A DNA stretch of 64,000 bases from Rhodoblastus acidophilus (GTDB lineage Bacteria > Pseudomonadota > Alphaproteobacteria > Rhizobiales > Beijerinckiaceae), in assembly GCF_025961575.1 (NCBI RefSeq), contig NZ_JAOQNX010000005.1, forward strand, positions 62,001-126,000. The letters are read 5' to 3'. Of this stretch, positions 54,454-63,968 are shown one piece after another. The position numbers were made by a program, and so were the translations under genes. The stretch's first letter is position 1. Each line of letters starts with the position of its first letter. Under the pieces are notes generated by a model. That model was given only the letters and a program-made list of their open reading frames with translations. It was not told the DNA's origin and searched no databases.

Positions 54454-56970
54454 TTATTCGGCGGCGACTTTTGCGGTTTTGGCTCCGAGCACGGAGAGCG
54501 GCATGAACTCGTGCATGTCCTTGCCGGCGACGCGCTCCGCCCAGGGGTCCTTGCGCGCGGCGCGCTGCGAGATCAGGAAGCGCTCGTACAAAGCTTTGCG
54601 CGCGGCGTGGTCCTCAAAGATCAGCTTGCGCAGGCGCTCCAGGCCGAACTTGTCGACCCATTTGAACAGGCGGTCGAGATAGGCGCCTTCCTCGCGATAG
54701 GCCTGCAAAATGGCGGCGCAATATTCCAGCGCCTCCTCTTCTTTATCGACATGGCCCAACAGATCGGTGGCGCGCACATGCAGGCCGGCGGCGCCGGAAA
54801 CGTGAATGTCGAACCCGGAATCGACGCAGATCACGCCAATGTCTTTGACCGTCGCTTCCGCGCAATTGCGTGGGCAGCCGCTGACCGCGAGCTTGACTTT
54901 CGCTGGCGTCCACGAGCCGCACATCAGTTTTTCCAGCTTGATGCCGAGCCCGGTGGAATCCTGCGTGCCGAACCGGCACCATTCTTTGCCCACGCAGGTT
55001 TTGACGGTGCGCAAGCCCTTGGCGTAGGCGAAGCCCGACACCATGCCCGCCGCATTGAGGGAGGCCCAGACAGCCGGCAAATCCTGCTTCTTCACGCCGA
55101 GCAGGTCGATGCGCTGGCCGCCGGTCACCTTCACCGCCGGAATCGCAAAACGGTCGGCGACATCGGCGATGGCGCGCAATTCGTCCGGCGTGGTCATGCC
55201 GCCCCACATGCGCGGCACCACGGAATAGGTTCCGTCTTTCTGGATGTTGGCGTGGACGCGCTCGTTGATGAAACGCGCCTGATAATCGTCGCGATATTCG
55301 CCCGGCCATTGGGCGACGAGATAATAGTTGAGCGCCGGCTGGCAGGACGGACAGCCGCCGGAGCTTTTCCAGCCGAGTTCCTGCATGACGGCCGGCAGCG
55401 ATTTAAGCTGCTTGTCGCGGATGAAGCCGCGCACCTCCTCGTGGGTGAGGTCGGTGCATTTGCACATGTGTTTTCGCGACGCGCCCTTGAAGGCCTCGCC
55501 GAGCGTGGCGGCGAGCAGGAGCTCCACTTTGCCGGCGCATTGGCCGCAGGAGGCGCTGGCTTTCGTCGCCGCGCGCACTTCGTCGAGCGTCGTCAGTCCC
55601 GATTGGATCGCCGAGACAATCGCGCCTTTGTTGACGCCGTTGCAGCCGCAGATTTCCGCATCATCCGGCAAGGCTGCAACGGCCGCCGTAGGGTCCAGCG
55701 TGGACCCTCCCTGATAGGCCTGGCCAAAGATCAGCGTGTCGCGAATGGCCGAAACATTCTCGCCTTTCTTCAGCAGATCGAAATACCAGGCGCCGTCGTT
55801 GGTGTCGCCGTAGAGCACGGCGCCCACGACCTTTTCGTCGCGCAGGATCACGCGCTTGTAGATGCCGCGCGCGGGGTCGCGCAGCACGACTTCATTGTTG
55901 ACGTCGTCATCGGAAAAGTCGCCGACCGAAAACAGGTCGATGCCGGTGACCTTCAGCTTTGTCGACGTCGCGGCGGGGGTGAAGCCGGCCGGCTTTTCGC
56001 CCGCGAGTTCGGCCGCCAGAATTTTCGCCATGTCGTAGAGCGGCGCGACGAGCCCAAAGGTCTGGCCGCGATGTTCGACGCATTCGCCGACGGCAAAAAT
56101 GTTCTCGTCCGAGGTGCGCATAAAATCGTCGACGATCACGCCGCGATTTGTTTCCAGGCCGGCGGCCTTGGCCAGCGTCGCGTTCGGGCGGATGCCCACC
56201 GCCATCACCACGAGATCGGCCGGCAGCACCCGGCCGTCTTTCAGGCGCACGCCGGTGACGTGGGTCTCGCCCAGAATGGCGTCGGTATTGGCTTCGGTGA
56301 ACACCTCGATGCCCCGCGCGGCGATGGCGTTCTTGAGCAGATAGCCGGCGCTGGAATCGAGTTGGCGCTCCATCAGATGCGGCATGAGATGGACGACCGA
56401 AACCTTCATGCCCTTGAGCGCGAGGCCCGCCGCCGCTTCGAGGCCGAGCAACCCGCCGCCAATGACCACGGCGTGCCCGCCCTTTGCGCAGGCTTCGTGC
56501 ATCTTTTGCACGTCGTCGAGGTCGCGGAACGAGACCACGCCGGGCAGGTTGGCGCCGGGAACCGGAATGATGAAGGGCATGGAGCCCGTGGCGATCACCA
56601 GCCTGTCGTAAGCGACGCTTTCGCCGCTCGCCGTCTCCACGCATTTCTTGGCGCGATCGATGGCGACGACGGCCTCGCCCCGGCGCAGGTCGATGTTTTG
56701 CGCCGCATACCAGGCGTCGTCGTGGATGATGATGTCGTCGAATTTTTTCTCGCCGGAGAGGACAGGCGAGAGCATGATGCGGTTGTAGTTGACCCGCGGC
56801 TCCGCGCCGAACAGCGTGACGTTCGTCGGCGTGCTGTTGCGGGCGAAAAACTCTTCCAGCAGGCGGCCCGCCGCCATACCGTTGCCGATCACCACCAGCT
56901 TTTGCGCATCTGCATCCATCGCGCGGGGGGCGCGCGGGTGCGGCTGCGGAAATTTCTCGATCTGTCCCAT
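54454..56970 (-). CDS. nirB: nitrite reductase (NADH) large subunit
   Basis: 838 residues. N-terminal pyridine-nucleotide/FAD oxidoreductase part (KLVVIGNGMAAGRLLEEF; LPADLVVMAVGIRPNATLAK; DENIFAVGECVEHRG), BFD-like [2Fe-2S] centre (CGCNGVNKGAIVSAI, CGQCAGKVE), and a C-terminal sulfite/nitrite reductase part with siroheme and [4Fe-4S] ligands (TCVGKEWCRFGTQDSTGLG and VSGCPRNCAEATVKDIGVI). It reduces nitrite to ammonium with NADH. ATG at 56970 is listed; an internal ATG at 56919 (MDADAQKLVV) is an alternative. The 328-bp region upstream, before nasS, carries a sigma54-type promoter and a two-hairpin leader. Confidence 0.95.
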   Translation of the reverse strand: MGQIEKFPQPHPRAPRAMDADAQKLVVIGNGMAAGRLLEEFFARNSTPTNVTLFGAEPRVNYNRIMLSPVLSGEKKFDDIIIHDDAWYAAQNIDLRRGEAVVAIDRAKKCVETASGESVAYDRLVIATGSMPFIIPVPGANLPGVVSFRDLDDVQKMHEACAKGGHAVVIGGGLLGLEAAAGLALKGMKVSVVHLMPHLMERQLDSSAGYLLKNAIAARGIEVFTEANTDAILGETHVTGVRLKDGRVLPADLVVMAVGIRPNATLAKAAGLETNRGVIVDDFMRTSDENIFAVGECVEHRGQTFGLVAPLYDMAKILAAELAGEKPAGFTPAATSTKLKVTGIDLFSVGDFSDDDVNNEVVLRDPARGIYKRVILRDEKVVGAVLYGDTNDGAWYFDLLKKGENVSAIRDTLIFGQAYQGGSTLDPTAAVAALPDDAEICGCNGVNKGAIVSAIQSGLTTLDEVRAATKASASCGQCAGKVELLLAATLGEAFKGASRKHMCKCTDLTHEEVRGFIRDKQLKSLPAVMQELGWKSSGGCPSCQPALNYYLVAQWPGEYRDDYQARFINERVHANIQKDGTYSVVPRMWGGMTTPDELRAIADVADRFAIPAVKVTGGQRIDLLGVKKQDLPAVWASLNAAGMVSGFAYAKGLRTVKTCVGKEWCRFGTQDSTGLGIKLEKLMCGSWTPAKVKLAVSGCPRNCAEATVKDIGVICVDSGFDIHVSGAAGLHVRATDLLGHVDKEEEALEYCAAILQAYREEGAYLDRLFKWVDKFGLERLRKLIFEDHAARKALYERFLISQRAARKDPWAERVAGKDMHEFMPLSVLGAKTAKVAAE

Positions 56971-57073
56971 AGCGGCGCTCTCGTTGCGAGACGATCCGCG
57001 CAAGGGTTCGCTGGCGAAGTTTGGGAAGGAGGACGACCCGCATCGCGGCGCAGCAGCGCCTTGACTTCACGCT

Positions 57074-57123
57074 GCAAGCCGCCGTTGGCTTGCGCGAACC
57101 GATGAACGGGGTCGTCATTGACC
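57074..57123 (-). promoter_or_regulatory. ANTAR-type two-hairpin leader of nirB operon
   Basis: On the minus strand the leader has P1 GGTC-AATGAC-GACC (57123-57110) and P2 GCAAGCC-AACGGC-GGCTTGC (57093-57074). Both hairpins have six-base loops with A at position 1 and G at position 4, the sequence rule known for RNAs bound by ANTAR regulators such as NasT. P2 has a perfect 7-bp stem. P1 starts at or within a few bases of the expected transcription start. After P2 a 6-bp pair (GCAGCG/CGCTGC, 57075-57070 and about 57058-57053) overlaps the last bases of P2, which would make the two structures exclusive. NasT, an ANTAR protein, is encoded upstream. Confidence 0.75.
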
Positions 57124-57135
57124 TGCAACAATTAA

Positions 57136-57151
57136 AGCAAGAGCGGCGCCA
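57136..57151 (-). promoter_or_regulatory. sigma54 (-24/-12) promoter of nirB operon
   Basis: On the minus strand the sequence TGGCGCC-GCTC-TTGCT (57151-57136) has the invariant GG at -24 and GC at -12 separated by exactly ten bases. The predicted start falls near 57125, immediately before the P1 hairpin. Expected because nitrogen-assimilation operons often use RpoN with NtrC; no clear NtrC binding site was found by eye upstream. Confidence 0.7.
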
Positions 57152-57298
57152 GTTTGGGTCGATCGGCTGAAGCGCTAGAAAAACCGCGGCTTTGGGCAAG
57201 TTTCGCCGTCCAGCCGGTCAGAGGCGCTCTGCTCGTCGCATGGGCGCGCGGCGCCTGTAATCGGCAAATCCTGCCAAAAAATTGAGCGACAACCGCCC

Positions 57299-58330
57299 TC
57301 AATCCGCAGGCGGGGCGAGGAGAGGCAAATCCGCCAAGTCCAGCGGGCCGCCCAGATAATTGCGGCCCAAGATTTTTGGCGCAGGCGGCTCCTGCTCGCT
57401 GGTCCAGAACGCCGCGCGCGCCAGCTTCAGGCCGGTCTCATCGAAAGCCGCTTGCCCGGCGAAGGCGAGCAGGGCCAGCAAAAACTCCGCCTGCAGCGCG
57501 CTCACTCCGGTCGCCGCCGCATCGAGCCGCAGCCAATCCTTTTCGAGCGCCGGGCGCACCGCCGCTTCGGCAAGGTCGGGCGCAAGCGAGTCCGCGACGA
57601 TCTGGCGAAACTCCGCGATATTGGCCTCACCCCAAAGCGCGGCGCGGCGGAGCGCCCGCGCCGCCGCCTTGGGAGCGTCCGGCGCCGCTTCCGCCGCGCG
57701 TCGCGGAAACGCCAACACTTTTTCCGGGCAATCGCGCATCAGCGCCAGGCAGGGAAACAGGATCTGCGAGGCGCCGCGCTGCTGCGAAAAGGTGTTCCAG
57801 GGTTCGCCGACGCAAAAGCCATCGATATAGCCGCCCTCAATGCTTTGCGGGATCAGCGGCGGCGGCGTCACCGTCAGGCTGACCTGATCGCGCGATAGGC
57901 CGCCGAGCCGCAGCCACAGCAGCAATTGATAATGATGCATGGACCAGGGGAAGACATGGGCGAAGCGCGGCTTCTTTTCATCCGCGATCAGCGCCGCCAG
58001 CTTTTTCGCGGAAGGCGTGGGATCGCCGGCGATTTCTTTCGCCAGGGCCGGCGAAACCGAGATCGCATTGCCGTCGAGGCCCAGAGCCGCGGCGCCGATC
58101 ATCGGAACATGAAACCCGTCGAGGCCCAGCGCCGAGGCGAGCACGGCGGGCGCCAGCATATGCGCGGCCTCGTAAAAGCCGAAGGCGAGCTTGTCGCGCA
58201 GATTGGCCCAGGAGGTTTCGCGATGCAGCGCGAAAACGACGCCTTCCTCGCGGTCGAAATGTTTCGCCGCGGCCACATGGAGCAGCGCGGCGTCGGTGAG
58301 CGGCAGATAGCCGATGCGCAAGGTTTTCAT
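57299..58330 (-). CDS. nasS: nitrate sensor NasS (NrtA/CmpA-like binding protein, cytosolic)
   Basis: 343 residues. Periplasmic-binding-protein fold of the nitrate/bicarbonate group: TLRIGYLPLTDAALLHVAAA, REEGVVFALHRETSWANLRD, AGYIDGFCVGEP-type (GGYIDGFCVGEPWNTF). There is no signal peptide, which fits NasS, a soluble sensor that binds and holds NasT until nitrate or nitrite is present. It overlaps nasT (ATGA at 58327-58330). Confidence 0.92.
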   Translation of the reverse strand: MKTLRIGYLPLTDAALLHVAAAKHFDREEGVVFALHRETSWANLRDKLAFGFYEAAHMLAPAVLASALGLDGFHVPMIGAAALGLDGNAISVSPALAKEIAGDPTPSAKKLAALIADEKKPRFAHVFPWSMHHYQLLLWLRLGGLSRDQVSLTVTPPPLIPQSIEGGYIDGFCVGEPWNTFSQQRGASQILFPCLALMRDCPEKVLAFPRRAAEAAPDAPKAAARALRRAALWGEANIAEFRQIVADSLAPDLAEAAVRPALEKDWLRLDAAATGVSALQAEFLLALLAFAGQAAFDETGLKLARAAFWTSEQEPPAPKILGRNYLGGPLDLADLPLLAPPAD

Positions 58331-58920
58331 TTCAGCAGCTCCGCCGCCGTGAGGATGGAGCGGGCCACGTCCGCGATTTTTTTGCCTTCGTTCATGGCGA
58401 CCTTGCGCATCATGGCGTAAGCCTGCTCCTCCGGGATTTTCTTCGCCTTCATCAACAGAGCCTTGGCCTGGTCGATGACCTTGCGGTCGGCGAGCTGGGT
58501 TTTCGTCGCCGCCAATTCATCGCGCAGCCGCGCAAAAGCGTTGAAGCGCGAGATCGACAGGTCGACGATGGTCTTGACCCGCTCCTTCTTCAGTCCATCG
58601 ACGACATAGGCGGAGACGCCGGCGTCGATGGCGGCGGTGATCATGGACGCGTCGGAGACGTCGGCGAACATGGCGACCGGGCGGGCGTTGGCGCCGGAGA
58701 TGCGAATCATTTGCTCCAGCACGTCGCGATTGGGATTCTCCAGATCGATCAGGACGATATCCGGACGGATCGCCCCCAGTCGCGCTTCAAGGTCGAGGAA
58801 GGAGTCGAGCACGACCACGTCGGTATGGCCGGCCTCGGTCAAGCCTTCCCGCAAGATGGCGGCGCGCACCGGGTTCGGGTCGGCGATAACAATGCGTAAG
58901 TCTCTGTCGGACAAGAACAA
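58327..58920 (-). CDS. nasT: ANTAR-domain transcription antiterminator NasT
   Basis: 197 residues. N-terminal receiver-like domain (LRIVIADPNPVRAAILREGL, DIVLIDLENPNRDVLEQM), in which the Asp pocket is partly changed, then a C-terminal ANTAR RNA-binding domain (about 135-195: DRKVIDQAKALLMKAKKIPE and EEQAYAMMRKVAMNEGKKIA, the three-helix ANTAR core). It binds two-hairpin leaders to prevent termination, matching the structure before nirB. Here nasT precedes nasS, the reverse of the usual naming order. Together with NasS it would control the nirB operon. Confidence 0.93.
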   Translation of the reverse strand: MFLSDRDLRIVIADPNPVRAAILREGLTEAGHTDVVVLDSFLDLEARLGAIRPDIVLIDLENPNRDVLEQMIRISGANARPVAMFADVSDASMITAAIDAGVSAYVVDGLKKERVKTIVDLSISRFNAFARLRDELAATKTQLADRKVIDQAKALLMKAKKIPEEQAYAMMRKVAMNEGKKIADVARSILTAAELLK

Positions 58921-59212
58921 ATCCCAATCAGGAGCGCGCGCGCTGCGCGCTTCCGTTCGCTTTCATGAACTCGTCGACGCCGCCGACGTCAAGAGAGGAC
59001 GCGCGCGATTTCGCCGGCGCGCGCGAGGGCCGCTGCGAGGAAGCCTACACCATTAATGAATTGTTAAATGATCGCACGGATAATTTTTAACGAAGCAATG
59101 CCGGCTCAAATCTCTTCAATGCGCCCCCTGGGTCGCGACGCGTGCGGGTATTCAGCACTCCTCCAGAAATCACGTCGCGACGCATTGGGCGCTTAACAGC
59201 AGTGGGGTGGAT

Positions 59213-59422
59213 ATGGCTCGACAAGCAGCTTACGTATCACCGGCCTATGTTCTCGACATCGACGACGATGACTGGCGGATCATTGTTCCGATCTATGGAA
59301 AGCTCAATCCCTACAAGCATAGCGTCAGCTTCGGCACGCGCGGCGAAGCGGAGGCCTGGCTCTCGGGCGCCGAGGGCCAGTCGATGATCTCGCAGTTGCA
59401 AGCGCGCGCGCCGGCCCGATAG
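59213..59422 (+). CDS. small protein, unknown function
   Basis: 69 residues with AGTGGGG near the start; GTG at 59207 is an alternative. The sequence (YVLDIDDDDWRIIVPIYGKL, then FGTRGEAEAWLSGAEG) alternates short strands and helices and has an acidic DIDDDD cluster; no family recognised. Located between nasT and the RND permease, convergent with the latter (15 bp). Could be a small regulator, but nothing supports a specific role. The 290 bp upstream hold no further gene. Confidence 0.6.
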   Translation: MARQAAYVSPAYVLDIDDDDWRIIVPIYGKLNPYKHSVSFGTRGEAEAWLSGAEGQSMISQLQARAPAR

Positions 59423-59437
59423 GCCGGAGCCGCGCCG

Positions 59438-62400
59438 TCAGGCCGTCGCGGGTTTTTTCGCGCGCCAAGCGGCGACGCGCTCCAACACGGCGAAAAACGC
59501 CGGGACGAACAAGACCGCGAGGAAGGTCGAGGCGAGCATGCCGCTGACCACGGCGACGCCGATTGAAACGCGCGCGCCCGACCCTGCGCCGGTGGCGAAG
59601 ACCAGCGGCAGCATGCCGAAAATGAACGCAAACGAGGTCATGAGGATGGGGCGGAAGCGCAGGCGCGCCGCCTCAACCGCAGCCTCGGCGATGGCCAAAC
59701 CCTTGGCGCGCTTTTCCCGGGCGTATTCCACCACCAGAATGGCGTTTTTCGCCGAGAGCGCGATCAGCAGCACAACGCCGATCTGCGTATACAGATTGTT
59801 GGACATGCCGGTCGCCAGCAAAGCCGCGACCGAGCCCAGCAGCGACAGCGGCACGGACAGGATCACCGCCAGCGGTTGCAGCCAGCTCTCATATTGGGAG
59901 GAGAGCACGAAATAGACCAGGAGCAGGGCGATGGCGAACACGCCGTAAATCTGGTTGCCGACGATCAGCTCCTGATAGGACATGCCGGTCCAGGCGAACC
60001 CCATCGAGGGCGGCAGCGATTTCTGGGCGATTTCGCTCATCAGACTCATGGCTTCGCCCGAGCTGAACCCGGACGCCGGGGCGCCGACGACTGTCGCCGC
60101 CGGATAAAGGTTGTAGAGCGTGATCAGCGGCGGCGCCGTTTCATCCTTGAGGCTCGCCATGGCGCCGATCGGGACCATCTGCCCATTGGCCGCCTTGACC
60201 TTCAGCTTCAGCACATCGTCCGGCTGCAGCCGGAATGCCGCGTCGGCCTGCACATAGACCTGGAACACATTGTTGAACTTGTTGAACTGGTTGACGTAAG
60301 TGGAGCCGAGATAGCTTTCCAGCGCCGAGAACACCTGTCCGACCGTAATGCCCCGCGTCTCCGCCTTGGCGCGGTCCACAACCAGCCGCAAACTCTTCAC
60401 ATTGCCGGTGAAATTGGCGCCGACATGGGAAAGGCCGGACTGTGTCGCCGCGTTCTCGGCGATCTGATCGGCCGCGTTCTGGAGCGCGAGGAAATCGGAT
60501 TGCCCGTCCTTCGCCTCGACCATCATGGTGAAGCCGCTGCTATTGCCAATGCCCTGGATCGGCGGCGGCAGAAGAATCCGGGAGGTCGCGGTGTCCATGT
60601 CCTCCAGGGCGGCGCGCGCTTTCGCCGTGATCGCGCCAATGCTCAAATCCGAGTTCTTGCGCTGGTCCCAGTCCTTCAACACGACATAGAGCATGCCTGC
60701 ATTGTAGAGCGTGGCGTTGTTGTCGAGCGGTGAAATGCCGGAAACGCCGATCACGCTCTCGACGCCGGGCGTTTTCTCCACCCGCTTGACCGCCTCGGCG
60801 ACCACCGCCGCGGTGCGTTGGGCCGATGCGGCGTCGGGAAGATTGACGCTGACGATGAAATAACCCTGATCCTCATCGGGCAGGAACCCGGTCGGCACGC
60901 GCGCCAGACCGTAGAAGGCAAGGCCGGCCAGCGCGACGCCGACCGTCGCCGTCAGGAGCGCGCGGCCGACCAACAGCCTGACAAGTCCGGCGTAGATGGT
61001 TTCCGCCTGCGCATAGACCGCGTTGAACGCGCGATAGACGATATTTCTCTTCTCCGGCGGCGTCGATTTCCGCAGCCACAGCGCGCATTGCGTCGGCTTC
61101 AGCGTCAGGGCGTTCACCGCCGAAATCAGCGCCGTGGCGGCGATGACCAGGGCGAATTGCTGATACATCTTGCCGGTCAGGCCCGAGAGCGTCGCCGCCG
61201 GGAGAAATACCGCCATCAGCACCAGCGTGATGCCGATGATCGGGCCCAGCAGCTGCGACATGGCTTTGACGGCGGCGTCGCGGCTCGACAGGCCCGCGTC
61301 AGTATGGGTGACGACGCCCTCGACGATGACGATGGCGTCGTCGACGACAATGCCGATCGCCAGCACCAGAGCAAAAAGCGTCGTCGTGTTGACGCTGAAT
61401 CCCATCAGGGCCATGACCGCGAATGCGCCGACAATGGTCACCGGGACGGTGGTCGCGGGCACCAGCATGGCGCGCCAGTCTTGCAGGAACAGCAAGATGA
61501 CGATCAGCACCAGGCCGGCCGCGATGAACAGGGTTTCATAGACCTCGTCGATCGAGGCGGTGATGAATTTCGTGCTGTCGAATGAAATTTTGTACGCGAG
61601 GCCGGGGGGGAAGGATTTGGCCAGCTCCTGCATTTTGGCGTTGACGCTCTCCGCGACCGTCAAAGCGTTGGCGCCTGTGAGCTGCGAGATGGCGATCGCC
61701 GCCGAGGGCTTGCCGTCAATGGTCGCGGTCTGGCCATAGGAGGCGGCGCCCAGCTCAACCCGGGCAAGATCGCGCACGCGCACAATCTTGCCGCCGCCCT
61801 GGTCGACCGCCTTGACCACGATGGTCTCGAAATCGCCGGGGTCATCGAAACGGCCGGTGACATTCAGCACATATTGGAAATTCGCCATGGCCGGCGCCGG
61901 CGGGCCGCCGATCAGGCCGACCGTCACCTGATTGCTCTGCTGCTGGATGGCCGTGATCACGTCACTCGGCGTCAGCCCGTAAGCCTGGAGGCGGTCGGGG
62001 TCGAGCCAGATGCGCATGGCGTAGGAGCCCGCGCCCAGCACGGAGACATTGCCGACTCCCGGCACGCGCGCCAATTCGTTCTGAAGATTGATTTTGGCAT
62101 AGTTGGAAAGGAACAGGTTGTCGTAGCGCCCGTCCGAGGAATAGAGGCTGATGAATTGCAGAATCGAGGTCGATTTCATCTGCACGTTCAACCCTTGGGT
62201 CGAGACGGCCGTCGGCAATTGGGCGCTCGCCAGGGCGACGCGGTTCTGCACCAGAACCTGCGCCATATCGGGATCCGTGCCGATGTCGAAGGTCACGGTC
62301 AGGCTGTAGCTGCCGTCGCTGGCGCTCATCGACTGCATGTAGAGCATGCCCTTGACGCCATTGACCTGCTGTTCGATCGGCAGGGCGACGCTGTCCATCA

Positions 62401-62572
62401 CGGTGCGCGCGCTGGCGCCGGGATAGCTCGCCGTCACCGAGACGGTGGGCGGAACGACATTCGGATATTGCGAAACCGGTAGGCTGCGCAGCGACAGAGC
62501 CCCGAGCAGGACGATGACCAGCGCCAGCGTGTTGGACAGGACCGGCCGTTCAATGAAAAAGCGCGAGAACAT
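59438..62572 (-). CDS. AcrB-type multidrug efflux RND permease
   Basis: 1044 residues, HAE1-type RND transporter. Marks: FFIERPVLSNTLALVIVLLG at the N-terminus, PNVVPPTVSVTASYPGASA, the proton-relay pair in VVDDAIVIVEGV (TM4), GFLPDEDQGYFIVSVNLPDA, GIGNSSGFTMMVEAKDG and the second-half GTGVFPVFF-type ending. The substrate range is not predictable. It follows its adaptor by 30 bp; no outer-membrane channel gene is in the window. Confidence 0.94.
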   Translation of the reverse strand: MFSRFFIERPVLSNTLALVIVLLGALSLRSLPVSQYPNVVPPTVSVTASYPGASARTVMDSVALPIEQQVNGVKGMLYMQSMSASDGSYSLTVTFDIGTDPDMAQVLVQNRVALASAQLPTAVSTQGLNVQMKSTSILQFISLYSSDGRYDNLFLSNYAKINLQNELARVPGVGNVSVLGAGSYAMRIWLDPDRLQAYGLTPSDVITAIQQQSNQVTVGLIGGPPAPAMANFQYVLNVTGRFDDPGDFETIVVKAVDQGGGKIVRVRDLARVELGAASYGQTATIDGKPSAAIAISQLTGANALTVAESVNAKMQELAKSFPPGLAYKISFDSTKFITASIDEVYETLFIAAGLVLIVILLFLQDWRAMLVPATTVPVTIVGAFAVMALMGFSVNTTTLFALVLAIGIVVDDAIVIVEGVVTHTDAGLSSRDAAVKAMSQLLGPIIGITLVLMAVFLPAATLSGLTGKMYQQFALVIAATALISAVNALTLKPTQCALWLRKSTPPEKRNIVYRAFNAVYAQAETIYAGLVRLLVGRALLTATVGVALAGLAFYGLARVPTGFLPDEDQGYFIVSVNLPDAASAQRTAAVVAEAVKRVEKTPGVESVIGVSGISPLDNNATLYNAGMLYVVLKDWDQRKNSDLSIGAITAKARAALEDMDTATSRILLPPPIQGIGNSSGFTMMVEAKDGQSDFLALQNAADQIAENAATQSGLSHVGANFTGNVKSLRLVVDRAKAETRGITVGQVFSALESYLGSTYVNQFNKFNNVFQVYVQADAAFRLQPDDVLKLKVKAANGQMVPIGAMASLKDETAPPLITLYNLYPAATVVGAPASGFSSGEAMSLMSEIAQKSLPPSMGFAWTGMSYQELIVGNQIYGVFAIALLLVYFVLSSQYESWLQPLAVILSVPLSLLGSVAALLATGMSNNLYTQIGVVLLIALSAKNAILVVEYAREKRAKGLAIAEAAVEAARLRFRPILMTSFAFIFGMLPLVFATGAGSGARVSIGVAVVSGMLASTFLAVLFVPAFFAVLERVAAWRAKKPATA

Positions 62573-62602
62573 GATGTCCGCCTTAAATGCGCGGGACCGG
62601 GA

Positions 62603-63844
62603 TCAGGGTTTGGTCGTCTTGCCGCTGTCCGCGCCCTGAAGGGCGGCGGGCGCGGGCTTCGGCCCGCTTGGCGCGGCGGCCATGGCCGCATTTTCCGGCG
62701 CGACCTTGTTTCCCGGGATGGCGCGCTGGATCGCGCCGATCACGACCCTGTCGCCGGCCTTAAGCCCGCTGGTGATGACGCGAAGCTGGCCCTCGACCGG
62801 GCCGGTCGTCACCTGACGCTGCTCGACGACGTCATCCTTGCCGACCACCATGACATAGCTGCCGGTCTGGTTGGACTGGACGGCGGTGTCATTGACCAGC
62901 AGGGCCGCATCGATCTTGCCGACGGGCACGCGCACCCGCACGAACAGTCCCGGGACCAGATCGACATTGGGGTTCTCCAGCACGCCGCGCAATTGCAGCG
63001 TGCCCGTGGCGCTTTCGACGTCCGGAGCGATATAGTCGATCTTGCCCTGGCGGCTGAAGGCGAGGTCCGGCCCCAAAGCGATTTCGAAGGGCAGGTCGCG
63101 GGCGCCCTCGCGCATATCCTTGAGCGTCTTGCCCTGTTTGGCGAGGGCGTCGCGCATGTCGAGCTGCTGCTTTTCGGAAATGGTGAAGTAAACCAGGATC
63201 GGATCGACCTGGAGCACCGTCGCCAGCTTTGTAACCCCGGACGATCCGACCAGCGCGCCGACATCCGCCAGATGCCGCGTCGCAACGCCATCGAACGGCG
63301 CCTTCACCGTGGTGTAGGAGAGCGAGGTTTCGGCCGTCTTGAGTTTGGCTTGCGCCATTGCGACATCGGCCGTCGCCGCATCTAGTTTCGTCTTGGTGTC
63401 TTCGACCACGCTCTGGCTGGCGAAACTCTTCTGCCCCAGGGTCGATTGACGGCCATATTGACTTTTGGCGTTGGCTTCCGTCGCCTGTGCGCTGGCGAGC
63501 GTCGCCTTCTGCAGGTCGACCTGGGCCTGATATTGATCCTTCTCGATCTCGAAAAGAACCTGGCCCTTTTTCACGGGGGCGCCGTCACGATAGCCGATCG
63601 ACTGCAAAAAACCTTGCACGCGGGCTTCGACGTCGACCATGGCCGAGGGCGCCGTGCTGCCGGTGAACTCCGCATAAAGCGTGACGGGCGCCTGGACGGG
63701 AGTGGCGACGGAGATTTTTGCCGGGGGAGGCGCCACATAGGCGTTTTTCCTCTCGCAGCCGCTCAGGAGCGTCGATCCGGCGCAGACGGCGGCGAGAGCA
63801 AGTGTCACCGCTCGCCCTGTGAAAAAGCTTTTCATGGAAGGCAT
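62603..63844 (-). CDS. AcrA-type RND efflux periplasmic adaptor
   Basis: 413 residues. Lipoprotein-like signal: LALAAVCAGSTLLSGCERK, where the Cys in LLSGC is the lipobox acceptor. Then barrel-sandwich/lipoyl halves around a coiled hairpin (about 75-175: VDVEARVQGFLQSIGYRDGA; KGQVLFEIEKDQYQAQVDLQ) and the membrane-fusion beta domain. The C-terminal tail is Pro/Ala-rich. Start is ATG at 63844, or ATG at 63835 (MKSFFTG). It pairs with the permease gene 30 bp downstream to form an AcrAB-like pump; the channel must come from elsewhere. Confidence 0.93.
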   Translation of the reverse strand: MPSMKSFFTGRAVTLALAAVCAGSTLLSGCERKNAYVAPPPAKISVATPVQAPVTLYAEFTGSTAPSAMVDVEARVQGFLQSIGYRDGAPVKKGQVLFEIEKDQYQAQVDLQKATLASAQATEANAKSQYGRQSTLGQKSFASQSVVEDTKTKLDAATADVAMAQAKLKTAETSLSYTTVKAPFDGVATRHLADVGALVGSSGVTKLATVLQVDPILVYFTISEKQQLDMRDALAKQGKTLKDMREGARDLPFEIALGPDLAFSRQGKIDYIAPDVESATGTLQLRGVLENPNVDLVPGLFVRVRVPVGKIDAALLVNDTAVQSNQTGSYVMVVGKDDVVEQRQVTTGPVEGQLRVITSGLKAGDRVVIGAIQRAIPGNKVAPENAAMAAAPSGPKPAPAALQGADSGKTTKP

Positions 63845-63968
63845 TCCCGCGAATCTCTTTTGTAAAAGATTACCTGATCGCGATCGCGGGGTCTCGCTTT
63901 ATTGTTTCAGATCAGATTTAAGAACGGCGAATCCGTTCCGGCCAGTTGACCTGCCGGCTGAACGGAAC

